64,000 bases of DNA from Hydractinia symbiolongicarpus (Eukaryota > Cnidaria > Hydrozoa > Anthoathecata > Hydractiniidae): positions 23,551,001 through 23,615,000 of the forward strand of contig NC_079875.1 in assembly GCF_029227915.1 (NCBI RefSeq). The letters run 5' to 3'. The position numbers and the translations under genes are program-made. Positions 37,101 to 49,300 of the stretch are shown one piece after another; within the stretch, counting starts at the first letter, position 1, and every line of letters starts with the position of its first letter. Under the pieces are notes generated by a model. That model did not search any database. It was not told where the DNA came from and saw only the letters and a program-made list of their open reading frames with translations.

Positions 37101-37408
37101 ACAAACCAAGCGGACACCTTTTACCTCCATTTCTGCGTACGCAGAAAAAACACGATACTATGATTGAGTGTATTATCTCACTCACTGTGTAGCATATGTA
37201 AAGCTAGCTAGCTATCGCCAGAAAATCTATTTTTGTAGCTAGTTTTATACTAGCCATTATGGTACTGTTTGATCTTTTTATGCTATTAGCTAGCTAACTC
37301 TTTAATTCCAGGCAGTAGTTTTATGCTAGCTAGCCTAGGTGCGAGTGAGAATAATAAAGGGTTCATTACATGTAAAAAAGTAGTGATATACTAGCTAGAT
37401 TAACATAC
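34146..37408. other. No gene seen; one foldback element and simple repeats
   Basis: Apart from the foldback element at 35645-35731, the stretch holds a C-rich run at 36028-36044 followed by (AAATA)n to about 36082. A (TA)n run lies near 36738-36751 and TAGC tetranucleotide runs near 36991, 37203 and 37288. The minus-strand frame 36006-36254 lacks any domain. No tyrosine-kinase exon could be found here for the Ig gene to the right. Confidence 0.4.
35645..35731. mobile_element. 87-bp foldback MITE
   Basis: Arms AACCTCGTTCGCAGGG and CCCTGGGGACGAGGTT are inverted repeats at the two ends of a short element. Its interior (TTGTTGATGAA, then GCTCAGGTGCCACAAGA) recurs in the 53493-53811 copy. Non-coding. 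Confidence 0.7.
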
Positions 37409-37475
37409 CCTTTCTTTCTTCGTTTTCTTGAACATAAAAAGCCCTTCCGTCAGCACCACAAGCAACCACATCCAT
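37409..37475 (-). CDS. Candidate first coding exon of an unknown gene
   Basis: On the minus strand an ATG opens a 22-codon frame, MDVVACGADGRAFYVQENEE and then RK. It runs into a strong donor AAAGG|GTATGT at 37408-37403, leaving phase 1. The peptide has non-random composition, and a start plus consensus donor is suggestive. No following exon was identified to the left. It could be the 5' end of a gene crossing the empty region, or a coincidence. Confidence 0.3.
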
Positions 37476-37832
37476 GATTGAAAGTGTGATTTAAACAAAA
37501 TTCACGTGTTCATGTTATGAACACGAATTCACCAAGCGTGGAAGGGGCCCTTTATGCATATGTTAGGAAAAGCGTTAGAAATTGTAATGACAGTAATTTC
37601 GTAATGAAATTGCAGTACTATAATGGATGTATTCATAAATTGCGTTACTCAAATCCAACTGAATCCATATGTTGTGCAGTTAACAAATCAAATCGCCATT
37701 CACCTCTGTATTCAAAACAACAAGGTTTTATTAGGAGGTTCATTAATAGAAACAAGCTGTGTGCTTATGACAAAACAATGTATATAAATGAAAGGAGATA
37801 CAAGATGATTTGGAAACTCAAAATAAAATATA

Positions 37833-40800
37833 ACAATTGAACATTGGTAATTGAACACTGACAATTGAACACTGACAATTGAACACTGACAAGTGAAAAT
37901 TGACAAGTGAGCATTGACAATTAAACACTGACAATTGAACATTGACAATTGAACACTGACAATTGAACAATGACAATTGAACATTGACAATTGAACACTG
38001 ACAATTGAACACGGACAATTGAACATTGACAAGTGAACACTGACAATTGAGCATTGAAAATTGAACATTGACAAGTGAACACTGACAATTGAGTATTAAT
38101 AATTGAACACGGACAATTGAACATTGACAAGTGAACACTGACAATTGAGCATTGAAAACTGAACACGGACAATTGAACATTGACAAGTGAACACTGACAA
38201 TTGAGCATTAAAAATTGAACATTGACAAGTGAACACTGACAATTGAGTATTAATAATTGAACACGGACAATTGAACATTGACAAGTGAACACTGACAATT
38301 GAACATTGACAATTGAACACTGACAATTGAGCAATGACAATTGAACACTGACAATTGAACATTGACAAGTGAACACTGACAATTGAACACTGACAATTGA
38401 GCATTGAAAATTGAACACTGACAATTGAACATTGACAATTGAACATTGACAATTGAACATTGACAATTGAACATTGAAAATTGAACATTGACAATTGAAC
38501 ATTGAAAATTGAACATTGACAATCAAACACTGACAATTGAACACGGACAATTGAACATTGACAAGTGAACACTGACAATTGAACACTGACAATTGAACAT
38601 TGACAATTGAACACTGACAATTGAACAATGACAATTGAACACTGACAATTGAACACTGACAATTGAGTATTGACAATTGAACATTGACAATTGAACATTG
38701 ACAAGTGAACACTGACAATTGAACATTGAAAATTGAACATTGACAATTGAACATTGACAATTGAACATTGAAAATTGAACATTGACAATTGAACATTGAA
38801 AATTGAACATTGACAATTGAACATTGAAAATTGAACATTGACAATTAAACACTGACAATTGAACACGGACAATAGAACATTGACAATTGAACATTGACAA
38901 TTGAGTATTGACAATTAAACATTGACAATTGAACAATGACAATTGAACACTGACAAGTGAACACGGACAATTGAACATTGACAATTAAACACTGAAATTG
39001 AGCAATGACAATTGAACACTGACAATTGAACACTGACAATTGAACATTGACAATTGAACACTGACAAGAACACTGACAATTGAGTACTGACAATTAAACA
39101 TTGACAATTGAACAATGACAATTGAACACTGACAAGTGAACACGGACAATTGAACATTGACAATTAAACACTGAAATTGAGCAATGACAATTGAACACTG
39201 ACAATTGAACACTGACAATTGAACATTGACAATTGAACACTGACAAGAACACTGACAATTGAGTATTGACAATTGAACACTGACAATTGAGCAATGACAA
39301 TTGAACACTGACAATTGAACACTGACAATTGAACACTGACAATTGTACACTGACAATTGAACATTGACAATTGAACACTGACAATTGAGCAATGACAATT
39401 GAACACTGACAATTGAACACTGACAATTGAACACTGACAATTGAACATTGACAATTGAACACTGACAATTGAGCAATGACAATTGAACACTGACAATTGA
39501 ACACTGACAATTGCACATTGACAATTGAACACTGACAATTGAGTATTGACAATTGAACACTGACAATTGAGCAATGACAATTGAGCAATGACAATTGAGC
39601 AATGACAATTGAGCAATGACAATTGAACACTGACAATTGAACACTGACAATTGAACACTGACAATTGAAGAATGACAATTGAACACTGACAATTGAGCAA
39701 TGACAAGTGAACACTGACAATTGAAAATTGACAATTGAACATTGACAAGTGAACACTGACAATTGAGCATTGAAAATTGAACATTGACAAGTGAACACTG
39801 ACAATTGAGTATTGACAATTGAACATTGACAATTGAACATTGACAAGTGAACACTGACAATTGAACACGGACAATTGAACATTGACAAGTGAACACTGAC
39901 AATTGAGCATTGAAGATTGAACATTGACAAGTGAACAATGACAATTGAGTATTAATAATTGAACACGGACAATTGAACATTGACAAGTGAACACTGACAA
40001 TTGAACATTGACAAGTGAACACTGACAATTGAACATTGACAAGTGAACACTGACAATTGAGCATTGACAATTGAACACTGACAATTGAGCAATGACAATT
40101 GAACACTGACAAATGAACACTGACAATTGAGTATTGACAATTGAACACTGACAATTTAACATTGACAATTGAACATTGAAAATTGAACATTGACAAGTGA
40201 ACACTGACAATTGAACATTGACAAGTGAACACTGAAAATTGAACATTGACAATTGAACACGGATAATTGAACATTGACAAGTGAACACTGACAATTGAGC
40301 ATTGACAAGTGAACACTGACAATTGAGCATTGAAAATTGAACATTGACAAGTGAACACTGACAATTGAGTATTGACAATTGAACATTGACAATTGAACAT
40401 TGACAAGTGAACACTGACAATTAAACACGGACAATTGAACATTGACAAGTGAACACTGACAATTGAACATTGACAAGTGAAAACTGACAAGTGAACACTG
40501 ACAATTGAAAATTGACAATTGAACATTGACAAGTGAACACTGACAATTGAACATTGACAATTGAACACTGACAATTGAGCAATGACAATTGAACACTGAC
40601 AATTGAGCAATGACAATTGAACACTGACAAATGAACACTGACAAGTGAACACTGACAATTGAGTATTGACAATTGAACACTGACAATTTAACATTGACAA
40701 TTGAACATTGAAAATTGAACATTGACAAGTGAACACTGACAATTGAACATTGACAAGTGAACACTGACAATTGAACATTGACAATTGAACACGGATAATT

Positions 40801-42353
40801 GAACATTGACAAGTGAACACTGACAATTGAGCATTGACAAGTGAACACTGACAATTGAGCATTGAAAATTGAACATTGACAAGTGAACACTGACAATTGA
40901 GTATTGACAATTGAACATTGACAATTGAACATTGACAAGTGAACACTGACAATTGAACACGGACAATTGAACATTGACAAGTGAACACTGACAATTGAGC
41001 ATTGAAGATTGAACATTGACAAGTGAACACTGACAATTGAGTATTAATAATTGAACATTGACAAGTGAACACTGACAATTGAACATTGACAATTGAACAC
41101 TGACAATTGATTAATGACAATTGAACACTGACAATTGAACACTGACAATTGAGTATTGACAATTGAACATTGACAATTAAACATTGACAAGTGAACACTG
41201 ACAATTGAACATTGACAAGTGAACACTGACAATTGAACATTGACAATTGAGTATTGACAATTGAACATTGACAATTAAACATTGACAAGTGAACACTGAC
41301 AATTGAACATTGACAAGTGAACACTGACAATTGAACATTGACAATTGAACACTGACAATTGAACATTGACAAGTGAACACTGACAATTGAGTATTGACAA
41401 TTGAACATTGACAATTGAACATTGACAAGTGAACACTGACAATTGAACATTGACAAGTGAACACTGACAATTGAGCATTGACAATTGAACACTGACAATT
41501 GAGCAATGACAATTGAACACTGACAAATGAACACTGACAAGTGAACACTGACAATTGAGTATTGACAATTGAACACTGACAATTTAACATTGACAATTGA
41601 ACATTGAAAATTGAAAATTGACAAGTGAACACTGACAATTGAACATTGACAAGTGAACACTGACAATTGAACATTGACAATTGAACACGGATAATTGAAC
41701 ATTGACAAGTGAACACTGACAATTGAGCATTGACAAGTGAACACTGACAATTGAGCATTGAAAATTGAACATTGACAAGTGAACACTGACAATTGAGTAT
41801 TGACAATTGAACATTGACAAGTGAACATTGACAAGTGAACACTGACAATTGAACACGGACAATTGAACATTGACAAGTGAACACTGACAATTGAGCATTG
41901 AAGATTGAACATTGACAAGTGAACACTGACAATTGAGTATTAATAATTGAACACGGACAATTGAACATTGACAAGTGAACACTGACAATTGAACATTGAC
42001 AAGTGAAAACTGACAATTGAACACGGACAATTGAACATTGAAAAGTGAACACTGACAAGTGAAAACTGACAATTGAACACGGACAATTGAACACTGACAA
42101 TTGAACACTTACAAGTGAAAACTGGCAAATGAACACGGACAATTGAACAATGACAATTGAACACTGACAAGTGAACATTGGCAAATGAACACTGACAATT
42201 GAACAATGACAATTAAACACTGACAATTAAACATTGACAAGTGAACATTGACAATTGAACATTGACAATTGAACACTGACAATTGAACATTGACAATTGA
42301 ACACTGACAAGTGAACATTGACAAGTGAACATTGACAAGTGAACACTGACAAG
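37833..42353. repeat. 4.5-kb minisatellite of a 14-bp unit
   Basis: More than 300 tandem copies of a 14-bp unit, typically ACAATTGAACACTG on the plus strand. A few variants recur: AATTG/AAGTG, CACTG/CATTG/CACGG, GAGCAATG, GAGTATTG. Rare units are shortened (near 38991, 39066, 39170 and 39245). On the minus strand the unit has no stop codon. Since 14 is not divisible by three, three units form one 42-bp, 14-codon cycle shared by all frames, so all three frames are open over long distances, up to 977 codons (38985-41918). The plus strand has TGA in every unit. This is treated as satellite DNA, not a gene. Confidence 0.95.
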
Positions 42354-42773
42354 CCAAAAAAAGTGAAAAACAATAATCAGAGAAAGGGACGATCTAACTC
42401 TGAGATTTTAACAGTTTTTTATAAAAAATTGCGGGAGGCAATAGGCAAATTAGCGCTGGATAATTATTGGTAAGCATGGATTTGTGTTTCAAATTCGATT
42501 TGCGCTACAAAATTATTAAAACACTATAAAATATGCATATATAATATATTCTTAAAAAACTTTTAATTTAAAATATTTAGTTGTCAAAAATAAACGAACC
42601 TTCACATTCGGTCGCGAACGTCCTTGTGTTTCACTACACAATACGGAAAATTGGAATTTACAAGTTATTTTGATCTTATCTACATAAAAGTCTGCGTTAA
42701 ACAAAAGAGAAATAAGCGAAGAAAGCAATCATTTACAGTCGTAAAGTTCTGTGGATCATTGCTATATATACAT

Positions 42774-42779
42774 TTTATT
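42774..42779 (-). terminator. Candidate poly(A) signal of the Ig gene
   Basis: AATAAA on the minus strand lies about 106 bases past the stop codon at 42885. This supports the Ig3 exon being the last exon. A single hexamer in AT-rich DNA is weak evidence alone. Confidence 0.35.
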
Positions 42780-42884
42780 TTCTTTCTTTTCTTTTTAAAG
42801 CATATAATTACATCTTTTGCGGTATGTCCACACATTATAATATCCGCGTCATTATTGTTCTCTTTTCTCGAACTTTAAGTCAGT

Positions 42885-43342
42885 TTAAACTGAAGAGTTC
42901 GAGTCTCCGCCTGATACGATAAGAAAGAATGTTGCAAAGTCGCTCCCCTCGAAGTTTGAAACGTAACAAGAGTATGCTCCAGTGTCAGCCGTGCTAACGT
43001 TTCTCAGATTCAATCTTAATCCCGAGGGGTCCGTGTCATCGAATAGATACTCGTTTTTTGGCTTATTATTCAATGAGCGTATCTTAAACGATGAGTATTG
43101 AGTAGCATCGATATATTCGGATTTGTAGATATCGTTATCAAGGCTATCCCAGTTCATATATTCCGGAATATCGGGTAAGACTGATCGATCTTGAGTATTG
43201 TAAAGATGGAACCAGCGTACATCTGGGATGGTTACTGATATGATCTCCAGACAATCGAGCGTGACATTTTCTCCGACACTTGCGTGTTGTATTTGTGGCC
43301 GGGTGTATGGAATCACCTTAGGCGGACCCCCACTCAACTTCC
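42885..43342 (-). CDS. Ig gene exon 5: third Ig domain and stop
   Basis: Acceptor TATATTTTAG|GGAAG. The exon encodes RKLSGGPPKV and then a complete Ig domain with C276, RWFHL and LRNVSTADTGAYSC, ending FLIVSGGDSNSSV and TAA. Possible N-glycosylation sites are NVT and NVS. Weak GT dinucleotides (ATC|GTATCA, TCA|GTTTAA) near the end could be donors, but neither matches a consensus well. Confidence 0.7.
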
Positions 43343-46300
43343 CTAAAATATAAAGAACTTCAAAAGAGCGAAACACAAAGATTCTGTTCTATTTCCTCAC
43401 TTAGAGAGCTGTACAATTATGGTTTTCGCTGTATGCATTGAATACGCCGAAAGCTTTTTTTACTAAATTATCAACTAAAAAGTTTTTTGATAACGCTACC
43501 TTGTATAGTACTTGTTCGCTCTAATATAAAAAGAGAGAAAGAGATACAACGGCCATCCTGAATTTCGTGTTAGGACGTGTTCCTGAAGTAGCCGGTGGAT
43601 TCATGATTTTTTATGGTCCACCAAGGCAAAGAAAAGATTGCGGAATTAAAGATTCCGAATTCGTGGTTTAAAAAAATCGTAAGTTGCGGAACTAAAGATT
43701 ACCAATTAGTGATAGCTACAGTAATTATACAAATAATTTCTTCCCTTTTGAGAATTTACCTTAAGGTATATTGCCAAATAAAATGCCAAGAATTAAAGGA
43801 AACGTTTTTTTGATAAAGTGGTTTTAAACATTCTAGTGCGAAAAATAGCGCACTTGATTTAAGTATGCGTCTTCGTGAAAGATAACAGAGCATATTGTAT
43901 ATAAAATATTAAAGATAATTCTAATTGGCTAGCGAATCAACAAACGGAGCCCACAAAGCAAAACGTTAGCTATTTAAGCATAATTTGATTTTAAATTGAG
44001 TAACTTACGCAAAATCCTGAGTTCGTAGGTGAAAGAAACATTCCCATACTGATTAAAAGCCACGCAGGTATATTTACCACCGTCGTTTACTTTCAAGTTA
44101 TTTAAAACCAAATCGCCAGCGTTCTCGCCATCGTTGGACATATCCGAGGGTTCCCCCGACTGAGCTTTAGGCTTGATGTGTCTAAAGGGTTTTCCGTTTT
44201 TCAACCAAATGTAATGTACGTTTTTTTCTGCCTCAGCATGACATTGGAATCTGACAGATTGGGACATGAGCCGAATTGAGATGTGTCTACGAACCATCAT
44301 ACTGTAGTCGTAAAGGACCGGTTCCTTTTTTTTTTCTACGAGCAAAAAAAAATACAAAGTTTTTATTGAGGAAGCGAATCTGTAATAAAAGATTTTTACG
44401 AGACAAGGTTGCAATGTCTCTCACCTGTCATTTTAATGTCAAAATCGAAAGTTAAATTTCCATAAGCGTTCGAAGCTATGCAGGTGTACGTTCCAACGTC
44501 TGCATTGCGAATTCGTTTGATTTTCAACATGGACCTACATTGAAATAAACAAATAAATAAATAAAATTCAACTCGTGAATTGAAGCACCACTTGGCAATG
44601 AAGCCTTGTTTATCAGGGAATGTAACCCACAGGTTAACACAAAAGACGAATATAAAAGCAGGGAGCTCACAATCAAACTTTAAAAGTTATATAATAGACG
44701 ACTTTTATCGTGACGCGTGTTTTTTATAGTCCCCAGACCTCTTACGCAATTGGCAGGCGATAAGCGTCCATTCCAAACTTTATTTTCAGGTAGGAGATCT
44801 TTTGATCTTGAAATTAAAATATAGCTTGCATGTAGTTTTGATTTAGATCATATATCAGTGAAATGATGCTAGAAGCTACACTACAAAAGCTTTTAACCAT
44901 AATTTGACTTTCTTCACCTAAGGTGTCTCTCGATTTTCTCTAATTTTTCCGCACATGCGCAAGAATACCGTAAAAACGTAAAGATATACAACACATGTGA
45001 GATTTGTCTTGTATTATATTTTATTGTATATACAACACATATGAGAAGACTTTTAACGTATATTTTATGACCACAACGGTCGAAATATATTTCGAAAAAT
45101 ACATTGCTGTTTCTTCCTTAAAAAAAATTTTTAAAATAAATAAACAAACAAACAAACAAATAAATATGTACTTTTTATGCGCAAATTTTATCCTGTGCCG
45201 CTTCTCTATCACTTCTCCATTCAATTTCCAAGTATATATTATGGGACGTATGCCGGACGACATACATGGTAAAATAACGTCACTACCAGGATTATGACGT
45301 TTTTCACTGATGTACCTCATGAATTTCGGCTTGCGAAACGACGGATTTGAGGACTGTTGCAGTTTTTTCTTTTGTACAGCTAAATGGTAACAAAAATAAA
45401 ACCAATTATAGACATTATGATGTTTCGTAACCATAACCCGTTAGCCTCGTCCCCAGAATAAAAAGCCTAACGTCCTGAGGGCGAGGTTCCATTATTTGTG
45501 TTGCACAAACGACCCAAAGGCTAAATCTTAAATCCTGATACTTTAAGGGGAAAAATATTTGCGACCAGAAGAAATTTGCAAATTTAGCAGAGACAGACAT
45601 AAACCTAAGGGCATTTCAAAAATCAGGCTTCGAGAAAATAAATAGAAGGAAACATTACCAAATATTAGAGGAATCGTATTTTTTGGGTTTTCCGTTTTTA
45701 AATCAGAATGTTTCCAACAGCAACAGATAACGCTGTTTCTAAATTCTTGTCTTACAATAAGCTTAGATAAATTTACAAATTTTTACTCATCATAAAAAAT
45801 GCAAATAGTTTTTATTTTCATCCAAAAATCCTCGATAATATATTGTTATTGCTGTGGAAATAAGTCGCAGATTATTTTGCAGCCTATACTCATGGGTGCA
45901 ATGTAGAGAAAGGGTCAAGAGGCTAAAAATTGTCAATTTTCGCGGAATTAATTTTCGCGGAATTATTTTCGCGAATGGACATTTTTGATTTGTGTTACGG
46001 ATGAAATTTTCTCAATCTACTAGTGAATATCGTAGAATTTATTTTTAGGGGGCGAATTCGCGAACATTTTTTACTCGCAAAAATTTCCTCTCGCAAAAGT
46101 ATACTTAAGACAATACTTATTTGGTACTTACTACACCACCCTTACACGCTGAGAGAGTTTTAGAAGTTAGTTGATTCACCAATGTTTTCATTATACATTT
46201 AACTCGTTTTAAATTATAGCTTAATAATCTTAATCTTCTGAGGTTACATGGTTTGTTTCTTTATACGAGTTGCTAGCACGTGGAAAAATCCACTGCGTTG

Positions 46301-49300
46301 TCCGTCGTAAATATTCCTGGCATCAGATTTTTCACCAATTCATGCATCTTCAGCATATGGATACCATGGAGATATATACTAAAAGAGTGTATAATATTCC
46401 TTGAAGCTACGGAATAGAATATCGTGATCCATTTTTAAAATTTCAAGTTTGTGATAATTCCATATTGAATTGTTTGAAGCTGTTGTCAAACAAGGATCAT
46501 ACTGTTCAAATAAAACACTTTAATAAATAATCCAAATTCTGAATCTCAGTAAAAATCGTGTATTGAGCCAAGACGAAATATCTCCTTAAAGCAGTCACTT
46601 AATGGGCCAGAGATTTTGTCCTTAAAGAGGTTTTCCTTTTTTATCACAAAAAGCGAAAGATTCTACTCGAAAGTTGGAAATCCCTTATGCTTTCCCATGT
46701 TACTATTTTCCCCTCACCAGTCAGAAAAAGAAATATTTTTAAAAAACAATTCGGCCTAAAGAAATAAAGGTTTGCTAAACAGAGATGCTTTTGGACATTT
46801 TACGTAGTAGGATAGAAGAATATAAAAACTTGATAAGACTGAAAATTATTGCGACTGGTTAAAAATGTTTTTGCTCTATTTATAGAGGTAAATTTCGGGG
46901 ACCTGGAAGAAGTGTCCTCCTTAAGGCGGTGGCTGCTTTAAACTGTCCGCTTTGAAAAGGTTTTAATATAAGGGTTTATCAGTGAATCGTCCAGGACAAA
47001 TTTTTTATTTGTCTTAAGGGGATACTCGTTTTAGAGGATGTCCACTGGAAGGATGTCCCGCTGTATTTCATTAGCGGATGTCTATTACATTCTTTCTTGG
47101 CCAAGCACTTTCTGACCACACCCTTACACGTCATAGTCACTGTGTTATTACTCGAATGGGCTTGACAATTTAAACTTAAGATCATTCAAATCTAAATTAA
47201 CAATTAATGTAACGGTTTCTTTGTGAAGTATGCAAACTTCAGGAAGCGCTAAGTTTTTGTGCAACTTAAAGAGATCAAAAAGAAAAAAATAACCGTATTT
47301 ACTTAATTCTCCTTAGTATCATCATCGGCTGCTTCAAAGAAAACAAGTACATAGCAATAAACAATGTGAAAACATCAATATATAAATTAAAAACAAAAAG
47401 ACCTACATCTGAAACTTAATTAATCACGAGATAAATGACCTTTTTAACTGGTCGACTGATGTTTGAAGTAGGGAAAGTTTGGCTCTGTTTCCGTTCGGGG
47501 ACGCCTGTTCCCTACAAAATGCATAAAAAAATTGAAATGAGGAAAAAATGAGGAAAATCTGTACCCTTTTTTGGTTTGAATTTCGTTGATTTTTTTTTTG
47601 TTCCCGCGGGACTAAAATTTGACCTATATCATTTGTCACTAAGTCCCTTAGATTAAGAATAATATAAAAATCGGGATAGCCTAAATCTATTTGGAAGCAG
47701 GGGATAAGAAATTTTTACATTATTTGTTCGTTCATCGAAAATAGTTCCAAGTATTAGAAAACACTTAAAACAGGTTTGTAAAAAATTGCTCTGATAGGTT
47801 TTAAAACAGCCACGTGCGTGCTCGTGTCAATGCAAAAAACTTTTTTCTCATTTTTCGAGCATTTGAACATACTTAAACGTCACTCAAGAGAAGCACTTTT
47901 TTTCTCGCTCAATTTATGGAGATCAAGAAGAAAACTGTTTTTGCTGTCTGGAACTTTTAATCACTATTTTGAACAGTTATTTAGAAAATAAAAAAGGAAA
48001 AAAATAAATCTTTAGCTATGTTTTGATAACGTTTGAAAGGAAATCATTTTTCTCTATCATTTCTTTCGTGTACACCGTTGTTCAAATATTTTGTATGTCA
48101 CGCTTGACGTGGTATTCGACGTATGCGCATTAAGAAAAAAAAAAGAAGAGCCACATTAAAACTGCAATATTAAATGGATCCAAGTTTTCGTTAGAGTTTC
48201 AATTTGTAAAATGCTGCCAACTTTTAAGTCATACGCGGTAAAAATGGGATTAGTCGTCGATCTTCTCTATTTTCTCTATATTAATAACACTCGTTGCTTG
48301 TCTGCCATGTGGACCGATTTCGTGGTAAGAATGCACGAAATAATTTTCGCTGAAGTAGCAACTGTAACATTATGGATTTTTCCCGGGTTATCAACTTACC
48401 TGTTCACAAGTTCCCATGTTTAAAAAGAAGTTAACGTCCTTGGGGATTCCATCCCAAAGTTCCAACTTTCTCCCCTATTAACTGTATATGAAAATAAGTC
48501 TGGACCCCAAGTTCCATGATTTTAACTATGCAATTTAAAAAGATGAAAAAATTACTAAATATTCGTTGCATACCTTTCTAGAGACCTAAGGAATTTTGTA
48601 TAACGCTTCTAACATAATTATAAATGAAAACTTTTGTTAGTAGTTAAAAGTTTCCGCTTACATTGGCAAAGTGCTGAAAAAGTTTCCACGTCGTTGTCAA
48701 GAAATTTGTTCCATATTTTAGGTCCTCTAATAGAGAATTTAGGAATTTAGAGAACTTGGCGATTTTTTCTGGGTTAAAAGAATCGAGAATCGGGAGGGAA
48801 GTTGTATGTTCCAAAACATTGTTTTAAATACTCTTGGTACCAGATTGTTTTTAAGTTTGAATCAAAATGGATCACTTTAGGCTACCAATTTAATGCGGCC
48901 AGACTAACAATCTTTCGCGTAAAAAATGTTTAACATATAAAGTGGTAAAAAATGATTTCAACAATCAAAGAAAAATACATTTACGTTGAATCCCGCACTA
49001 ACACTGATATTTTCTCTCAAACAAATTGCAAAATATTCCCGATTTTCCACTTTACTACCTCGCCAGCATAAACAAACACGAATCGGATTATCGGTTTGTA
49101 GAGACAGATGATAATTATGCTGTCAAACGGGTTTACCGTGACGTGAAAGTGACACACACAGAGAAATGTCAAGTTTAGATTCGAACAAACAAAAATCATA
49201 AAAACAGATAAAAATAGCATCCCCTAAAAAGAATGATTTGTCTTAAATCTCTAGAGAATTATACCCTTCATGATAATGTCATTTTAAACGAATCGGCTAT

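Noticed and set aside
38985-41918. 977-codon minus-strand ORF as a giant repetitive protein gene
   Set aside because: All three frames of that strand are equally open because the 14-bp unit lacks stops; there is no unique start, no flanking exon and no non-repeat sequence.
37833-42353. CRISPR array
   Set aside because: Units are contiguous 14-mers without spacers, and the window is eukaryotic.
46979-47185. Cys-rich minus-strand ORF as an additional Ig-gene exon
   Set aside because: It lacks the Cys-Trp-Cys spacing of an Ig domain, has no fitting splice sites, and the five-exon chain already closes in phase without it.
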